Shown here: positions 4,762 to 8,577 of the stretch, one piece after another
How the letters are laid out: every line of letters starts with the position of its first letter
Position numbering within the stretch: the first letter of the stretch is position 1
Program-made: the position numbers and the translations under genes
Source: an uncultured Clostridia bacterium
GTDB lineage: Bacteria > Bacillota > Clostridia > TANB77 > CAG-508
Assembly (NCBI GenBank): GCA_944393755.1
Contig: CALYBF010000057.1
Location: 1-8,577 of the forward strand
Direction: 5' to 3'
DNA length: 8,577 nt
Notes under the pieces: generated by a model
Databases searched by the model: none
What the model was told of the DNA's origin: nothing
The model's input: only the letters and a program-made list of their open reading frames with translations

Positions 4762-5820
4762 GTGAAAGATAATGAAAAAATTAGAAAAAAATTTGAAGAT
4801 GTTTCAGATATAAAATTAATAAAAAAAACAGAAAGGGTAAGATTTTTATTTAATATTGTTCTTTTTGTAGCATTTTTTGTGATTTTTTATATTTTAGTTA
4901 TGCTTATAGGAGCATTAGAAGAGTATAAAACCTTATACTCGATTTTAACAATTTTAATAATACCAGGAATAATTGCTTTAATGGTAGGACTTGATGCTTT
5001 ATCAAAAAAAATAAAATTTCCTTCTGAAATAGAACAAAAATATAGAATAGAACATCCAACAAAAGTTATAGGACATCAAAACATAGAAGGAGTAAAAGAA
5101 TTTAAAGTTGATAAAAGTAAAAAGAAAAAAATATCACGTAAGAATATTACTTCAACAATAGGCGGAAAAATAGCAATAATTTTTATTATATTATTAACAT
5201 TAATAATGATTTTCCTACCATTATATGTACAAATTAATAGGGAATACATTAAAGAAACATTAGAAAAGGATAATTATCTTGCAAGACAATTACCTATTTT
5301 AAGAACCGAAAAGTATAATGAAACAAGAAATTTATTTTTTACGGTAATAGATCTTATGGGACCTATTCCAATATTTGTAATTTTCTTAATTATTGTAATA
5401 GTTACAATTATATGTGTATATAGACAGAGAACCAAATTAACAGATATGAGAATAAATGAAAAACTTAAAACAGATGGAAAAATTTTAGTATATCAGTTTA
5501 ATATGGTTAAGAATCGTTGGTACCCTGCAAATGGTGTTACTTTAGTTACGATAGATTTAGAAAATACGAAAGCTGTATATGATAAAAATGTAAAAAGAAT
5601 AATATTTTATGGAAATGTAAAAACACAATTAGCAATAAATAAAGATGAGCCAGGAAAAACATTAGATATGACAGTTTTATATCCTTTTGATAGACAGATA
5701 CAACCAAAAGAAGACGGAACAGCACCTGATTTTGTACCGGACGGAACGGAGAAGGATGGATATTTTGAAATTTATGATTATTTTACACCAAGCTTAGCTG
5801 AATTTTTAAAATTAAAATAA
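4762..5820 (+). CDS. Four-helix membrane protein of unknown function
   Basis: The start is GTG at 4762, with GAGGTGA (4749-4755) 6 nt upstream, inside the end of the restored pseudouridine synthase frame. The 352-residue product has membrane segments at about 28-50, 57-78, 135-156 and 201-220. A basic loop (KVDKSKKKKISRK, 115-127) precedes the third helix. A charged segment, 157-195, links helices three and four, and a 130-residue soluble C-terminal domain follows. Even helix count with Lys/Arg-rich N-terminus, central loop and post-TM4 segment (YRQRTK) puts both ends in the cytoplasm by the positive-inside rule. The C-terminal domain is strand-rich (ILVYQFNM, GVTLVTIDLENTKAVYD, RIIFYGNVKTQLAIN) and ends in DGYFEIYDYFTPSLAEFL, without recognisable catalytic residues. 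No family recognised. It is probably co-transcribed from the promoter at 3832-3860. Confidence 0.85.
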   Translation: MKDNEKIRKKFEDVSDIKLIKKTERVRFLFNIVLFVAFFVIFYILVMLIGALEEYKTLYSILTILIIPGIIALMVGLDALSKKIKFPSEIEQKYRIEHPTKVIGHQNIEGVKEFKVDKSKKKKISRKNITSTIGGKIAIIFIILLTLIMIFLPLYVQINREYIKETLEKDNYLARQLPILRTEKYNETRNLFFTVIDLMGPIPIFVIFLIIVIVTIICVYRQRTKLTDMRINEKLKTDGKILVYQFNMVKNRWYPANGVTLVTIDLENTKAVYDKNVKRIIFYGNVKTQLAINKDEPGKTLDMTVLYPFDRQIQPKEDGTAPDFVPDGTEKDGYFEIYDYFTPSLAEFLKLK

Positions 5821-5823
5821 ATT

Positions 5824-5867
5824 AAAAAACAGTTTAAATTTATAAATTAATTTTAAACTGTTTTTTT
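5824..5867 (+). terminator. Intrinsic terminator after the membrane protein gene
   Basis: Arms at 5824-5838 and 5852-5866 are perfectly complementary over 15 bp (A6-CAGTTTAAA with TTTAAACTG-T6), with a 13-nt AT-rich loop. The hairpin starts 4 nt after the stop codon and runs into T7. The A-run on the left arm gives a U-tract on the other strand too, so it can act in both directions. Confidence 0.85.
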
Positions 5868-5928
5868 GTAATAAATATAAAACTCTTTGCATATATTATA
5901 TAGAAGTTTTTTAAAAAAGAGGGGTTTT

Positions 5929-6126
5929 ATGGAAAATTGGTATGAAGTAATGTATAACACAAGATTGGACAAGTTAGTGTTAAGAAAACCAAGATTAAGA
6001 GGAAAAATAATAAGAAAGGTAAGAAAACATAAGTTAATTAGCTTAATTATATTTATTACGATGTTATTTTCAATACTAAATATAACAATGATAATAAATT
6101 TTTTTGGAATTTTGCAAAAATTCTAA
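5929..6126 (+). CDS. Small single-span membrane protein, unknown function
   Basis: The start at 5929 is preferred because GAGGGG (5919-5924) lies just upstream; an in-frame ATG at 5887 lies upstream of that site. The 65-residue product has a basic N-terminal half (LVLRKPRLRGKIIRKVRKHK, about 17-36). One hydrophobic segment follows (about 37-58), then a short tail, FGILQKF. By the positive-inside rule the N-terminus is cytoplasmic. I recognise no family. The sequence upstream has AT-rich -10-like elements (TATTAT at 5894-5899) but no -35 at proper spacing. Its last 15 bases contain the -35 of the methyltransferase promoter, and it ends 46 nt before that gene. Confidence 0.7.
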   Translation: MENWYEVMYNTRLDKLVLRKPRLRGKIIRKVRKHKLISLIIFITMLFSILNITMIINFFGILQKF

Positions 6127-6140
6127 AAATATGGTAAAAT
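6112..6140 (+). promoter_or_regulatory. Extended -10 promoter inside the end of the small membrane protein gene
   Basis: TTGCAA (6112-6117) and TAAAAT (6135-6140) are 17 nt apart, and TGG directly precedes the -10 (6132-6134), giving an extended -10. Predicted start is near 6147, within the left arm of the inverted repeat at 6142-6170. It would give the methyltransferase and second pseudouridine synthase expression independent of the upstream gene. Confidence 0.65.
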
Positions 6141-6141
6141 A

Positions 6142-6170
6142 TTACTATTCTAAAAAGGAAGGAATAGTAA
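6142..6170 (+). promoter_or_regulatory. Hairpin or operator presenting the methyltransferase ribosome binding site
   Basis: TTACTATTC (6142-6150) and GAATAGTAA (6162-6170) form a perfect 9-bp inverted repeat. The 11-nt loop TAAAAAGGAAG holds the Shine-Dalgarno AAGGA, and the right arm ends 2 nt before ATG at 6173. As RNA, the stem forms only on transcripts starting upstream of about 6142. As DNA, the repeat spans the predicted start site of the promoter at 6112-6140 and could bind a dimeric repressor. There is no T-tract, so it is not a terminator. Confidence 0.6.
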
Positions 6171-6172
6171 AA

Positions 6173-7048
6173 ATGAAACTTGCAAATGAGTGGAAAGAAT
6201 ATAAAATATTAGATATGGCAGACGGGCAAAAATTAGAAAAATGGGGAGATATAATATTATCTAGACCAGACCCACAAATAATTTGGAAAAATAAAAGTTT
6301 TCCTGATAAATGGAATAAAATAAATGCAACATATCATAGAAGTAAAACTGGTGGTGGCTCTTGGGAGTTCAATAAAAAAATGCCAAATTTTTGGCAAATA
6401 CATTATAAAAAATTAACATTTAATATAAAACCAATGGGCTTTAAACATACAGGCTTATTTCCAGAGCAAGCAGTTAATTGGGACTGGATGATAAATAAAA
6501 TAGAAGAAGAAAGAAAGAAAACAAAAAGAGAAATAAAAGTATTAAATTTATTTGCATATACAGGAGGAGCAACTGTAGCTTGTTTATCAGCAGGAGCTTC
6601 TGTTTGCCATGTTGATAGTTCTAAAGGTATGACAATATGGGCTAAAGAAAATGTGATTTCTTCTGGTTTAGAAAAAATGCAAGTTCGATATATAGTAGAT
6701 GATGTTGTAAAATTTGTAAATAGAGAAATAAGACGTGGGAATAAATATGATGCAATAATTATGGATCCACCATCATATGGAAGAGGAACAAAAGGAGAAG
6801 TATGGCAATTTGAAGATAACATATATGATTTAGTAGAATTATGCACAAAAGTATTGTCAGATAACCCATTATTTTTCTTAATAAATTCATATACAACAGG
6901 AATATCAAGTACAGTTTTAAATAATATATTAAATCTAACAGTTGGAAAAAGGTATAAAGGAAAACAAGAGTGTGGAGAAATTGGCTTGCCTATGGAAAAT
7001 TCAAAACTAATATTACCTTGTGGAATTTATGCTAGGTGGGAGAAATAA
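6173..7048 (+). CDS. Class I SAM-dependent methyltransferase (PF10672/RlmI-K-like)
   Basis: Transfers a methyl group from S-adenosylmethionine, most likely to an rRNA base by family resemblance; the substrate is not proven. The start at 6173 is chosen for the AAGGAAGGA site at 6155-6163; an in-frame ATG at 6104 lies inside the previous gene. The 291-residue product has an N-terminal region of about 120 residues (WKEYKILDMADGQKLEKWGD, RPDPQIIW) typical of this group. The Rossmann fold follows, with motif I VLNLFAYTGGATVACLSAGA (123-142), the acidic residue of motif II in HVDSS (146-150) and motif III IVDDV (174-178). Motif IV is IIMDPPSYGRG (195-205). DPPS rather than NPPY fits the RlmI/RlmK-like rRNA enzymes. 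No PUA domain is present, unlike RlmI. The stop is 1 nt before the next start, so the two genes are translationally coupled. Confidence 0.88.
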   Translation: MKLANEWKEYKILDMADGQKLEKWGDIILSRPDPQIIWKNKSFPDKWNKINATYHRSKTGGGSWEFNKKMPNFWQIHYKKLTFNIKPMGFKHTGLFPEQAVNWDWMINKIEEERKKTKREIKVLNLFAYTGGATVACLSAGASVCHVDSSKGMTIWAKENVISSGLEKMQVRYIVDDVVKFVNREIRRGNKYDAIIMDPPSYGRGTKGEVWQFEDNIYDLVELCTKVLSDNPLFFLINSYTTGISSTVLNNILNLTVGKRYKGKQECGEIGLPMENSKLILPCGIYARWEK

Positions 7049-7049
7049 A

Positions 7050-7724
7050 ATGAATTTAAATGTAATATATGAAGATAACCATATAATAGTAGTAGAAAAG
7101 ATACCAAATGTGCCTATGCAAAAAGATAGTTCCGAAGATATAGATATGCTAAGTTTAGTTAAAAATTATATTAAAGAAAAATATAATAAACCAGGAAATG
7201 TATATTTAGGGTTAGTACATAGATTAGATAGACCAGTAGGTGGAGTTATTGTATTTGCAAAAACATCAAAAGCAGCATCAAGGCTATCAAATCAAGTAAG
7301 AGAAAAAATATTTAAAAAAGAATATTTAGCCGTTGTAGATGGAAAGTTAGAAAAAACAAAAGGAACTTTAGAAAATTATTTATATAAAGATGTAAAGAAA
7401 AATACAAGTTATGTCGTAGATAAAAATGAAAAACAGGCAAAATTTGCAAAACTAGATTATGAAGTATTAAAATATGATGAAAAAGAAAATGCAAGTTTAT
7501 TGAAAATAAATTTACATACAGGAAGACATCATCAAATAAGAGTACAATTATCAAATATAGGACATAGTATTTATGGAGATCAGAGGTATGGTAAAATAGG
7601 GAAGAATAAACAAATAGCATTATGGGCATATAAACTTACTATTATACACCCAACAAAAAAAGAAAAAATGGAATTTGTTTCTATTCCTAAAAAGATAGGT
7701 GTTTGGAAAATATTAGAGAAATAA
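7050..7724 (+). CDS. RluA-family pseudouridine synthase lacking an S4 domain
   Basis: Converts specific uridines in rRNA or tRNA to pseudouridine. ATG at 7050 follows GGGAG (7038-7042) by 7 nt and the methyltransferase stop by 1 nt; an in-frame ATG at 7020 would overlap that gene without a good site. The 224-residue product begins directly with the catalytic domain (VIYEDNHIIVVEKIPNVPMQ). It contains HRLDRPVGGVIVFAKT with catalytic Asp60 (HRLDR 57-61), then GRHHQIRVQLSNIGHSIYGDQRYG (158-181) and the C-terminal strands through ALWAYKLTIIHPTKKEKMEF. All signature blocks are intact, unlike the frameshifted paralogue upstream. Absence of S4 and the length fit the RluA-like subgroup that acts alone. 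The target position cannot be read from sequence. Confidence 0.92.
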   Translation: MNLNVIYEDNHIIVVEKIPNVPMQKDSSEDIDMLSLVKNYIKEKYNKPGNVYLGLVHRLDRPVGGVIVFAKTSKAASRLSNQVREKIFKKEYLAVVDGKLEKTKGTLENYLYKDVKKNTSYVVDKNEKQAKFAKLDYEVLKYDEKENASLLKINLHTGRHHQIRVQLSNIGHSIYGDQRYGKIGKNKQIALWAYKLTIIHPTKKEKMEFVSIPKKIGVWKILEK

Positions 7725-7757
7725 AAATCAAAATACAAATTTTATTTGATTTTTTTT
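7723..7757 (+). terminator. Intrinsic terminator after the second pseudouridine synthase
   Basis: AAAAATCAAA (7723-7732) pairs perfectly with TTTGATTTTT (7745-7754) around a 12-nt loop, and T continues to 7757. The left arm begins in the stop codon of the gene. The right arm also contains the likely -35 of the next promoter, so termination and initiation overlap here. Confidence 0.7.
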
Positions 7758-7774
7758 GTATTGTATAGTAAAAT
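7746..7774 (+). promoter_or_regulatory. Likely promoter of the AAA-ATPase gene
   Basis: TTGATT (7746-7751) and TAAAAT (7769-7774) have a 17-nt spacer. The predicted start is near 7781, about 29 nt before ATG at 7810. The -35 lies in the T-rich arm of the preceding terminator, which weakens the call because T runs easily mimic -35 boxes. Confidence 0.5.
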
Positions 7775-7809
7775 GATACTGTAAGATTTTAAAAACAGAG
7801 GTGAATCTG

Positions 7810-8577
7810 ATGCAAAAAATAGAAATTGGAATTGGCGAAAGTAATTTTAAAATTTTAAGATTAAAAAATTATTATTTTATAGATAAATCTTTGTATATAA
7901 AAGACATAATTGATAATACAAGCAAGGTAATATTAGTTACAAGACCACGTAGGTTTGGAAAAACTTTAAATATGAGTATGCTAAGATATTATTTTGATAT
8001 AAAAGGGAAAGACAATAAAGAATTATTTAAAGGTTTAAAAATAATGGAACAAGACGAAAATTACACATCTAAACTTGGATATTATCCAGTAATATATTTA
8101 ACTTTAAAAGATGTAAATGACAGAAACTTTCATAATATGTTATTAGATTTAAAAACAGCAATGATAAATATGTATAAAGAACATATGTATTTATTAAATA
8201 GTGATAAAATTTATGATTTTGAAAAAAATAAAATAAATGATATCTTAAACGCAAGAGAAGATGAAATAGTATTAAAAAATGCTGTTAAAGATTTAAGTGA
8301 ATATTTAAATAGATATTATGGAAGACCAGTAATATTATTAGTAGATGAATATGATGTGCCTTTACAGTCTGCTTATGTAAAAGGTTATTATGATGAAGCA
8401 ATAGAATTTTTAAAAGGTTTTTATAATATTACTTTTAAAGATAATGAATATTTGGAAAAAACAGTTTTAACAGGAGTATCAAGAATTGCAAAAGAGAGCC
8501 TATTTAGTGGTATGAATAATTTTAAAGTATTTACTATAATGGATAATGAATTTGCAGATGACTTTGGAATAACAACA
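7810..8577 (+). CDS. AAA-ATPase of the PF09820/PD-(D/E)XK nuclease type, cut by the window end
   Basis: ATG at 7810 has GAGGTGA (7798-7804) 5 nt upstream, and the frame stays open for 256 codons to the last base. The N-terminus IGIGESNFKILRLKNYYFIDKS matches the start of this family, with the F-I-D-K-S box before the nucleotide site. Walker A is the variant RPRRFGKTLNMSML with Lys51. Walker B is VILLVDEYDVPL with Asp179 and Glu180. Sensor-like TGVSRIAKESLFSGMNN lies at 221-237. Full members run to about 500-580 residues and end in a PD-(D/E)XK nuclease-like domain (PF08011), which here would lie past the window. The family occurs in many copies in gut Firmicutes and Bacteroidetes; its biological role is not established, with defence or mobile-element functions suggested. 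It has its own promoter, so it is probably not part of the upstream operon. Confidence 0.9.
   Translation, partial: MQKIEIGIGESNFKILRLKNYYFIDKSLYIKDIIDNTSKVILVTRPRRFGKTLNMSMLRYYFDIKGKDNKELFKGLKIMEQDENYTSKLGYYPVIYLTLKDVNDRNFHNMLLDLKTAMINMYKEHMYLLNSDKIYDFEKNKINDILNAREDEIVLKNAVKDLSEYLNRYYGRPVILLVDEYDVPLQSAYVKGYYDEAIEFLKGFYNITFKDNEYLEKTVLTGVSRIAKESLFSGMNNFKVFTIMDNEFADDFGITT

Noticed and set aside
6403..6846. A 147-codon minus-strand ORF opposite the methyltransferase.
   Set aside because: It is antisense to a clear enzyme with intact motifs, and its own composition is that of a reverse-complement shadow.
7312..7629. A 105-codon minus-strand ORF opposite the second pseudouridine synthase, rich in Leu, Phe and Tyr.
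   Set aside because: The hydrophobicity comes from reading Lys/Glu-rich AT-rich codons backwards; the plus-strand gene is well supported.
8069..8254. A 61-codon minus-strand ORF opposite the AAA-ATPase.
   Set aside because: Shadow of a clear plus-strand coding region without start signals.

Overview
The window is very AT-rich, with A/T-biased third codon positions, tight G-rich ribosome binding sites, sigma-A-type promoters and T-tract hairpin terminators. Together with the protein families present (a large serine recombinase, RluA enzymes, and an AAA-ATPase of the kind expanded in gut anaerobes), this points to a low-GC Clostridia-type firmicute. That placement is inference; there is no rRNA or marker gene here to fix it.

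Bases 1-3244 look like one end of an integrated mobile element. They hold the 3' end of an unrecognised gene (2-340), then about 570 bases without a convincing gene. This stretch contains a closed multi-hairpin fold (347-514), a promoter whose spacer is a perfect 16-bp inverted repeat (576-604), a roughly 190-nt structured RNA or leader (611-740), and a strong terminator with a GAAA tetraloop (757-796). Next come a second operator-like palindrome (826-841), a 48-residue ORF (913-1059), a large serine recombinase (1133-2794) and a membrane-anchored protein with three CxxC pairs (2862-3197). Immediately after it, a chromosomal M14 peptidase gene on the minus strand (3245-3731) stops abruptly inside its catalytic domain. 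I read that junction as the probable right edge of the element or of a deletion it caused. The left edge is not visible and may lie outside the window.

Bases 3731-7724 look like ordinary chromosome. A sigma-A promoter (3832-3860) drives an S4-domain RluA-type pseudouridine synthase, which carries a single-base frameshift near its C-terminus. It is followed after 1 nt by a four-helix membrane protein of unknown function and a terminator. Then come a 65-residue membrane protein, a PF10672-like SAM methyltransferase, and a second, S4-less RluA-type synthase 1 nt downstream. The methyltransferase has its own extended -10 promoter and a perfect 9-bp hairpin that displays its ribosome binding site in the loop. 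The two pseudouridine synthases and the methyltransferase suggest an RNA-modification neighbourhood.

From 7810 to the right edge is the N-terminal 256 codons of an AAA-ATPase of the PF09820/PD-(D/E)XK type, cut by the window end.

Three places show likely reading-frame breaks: the recombinase tail, the M14 zinc motif, and the first RluA C-terminus. They could be real decay or errors in the assembly, and reads would settle it. I saw no CRISPR array, tRNA or rRNA. The least explained part is the non-coding block at 347-912 with its folds and palindromes.
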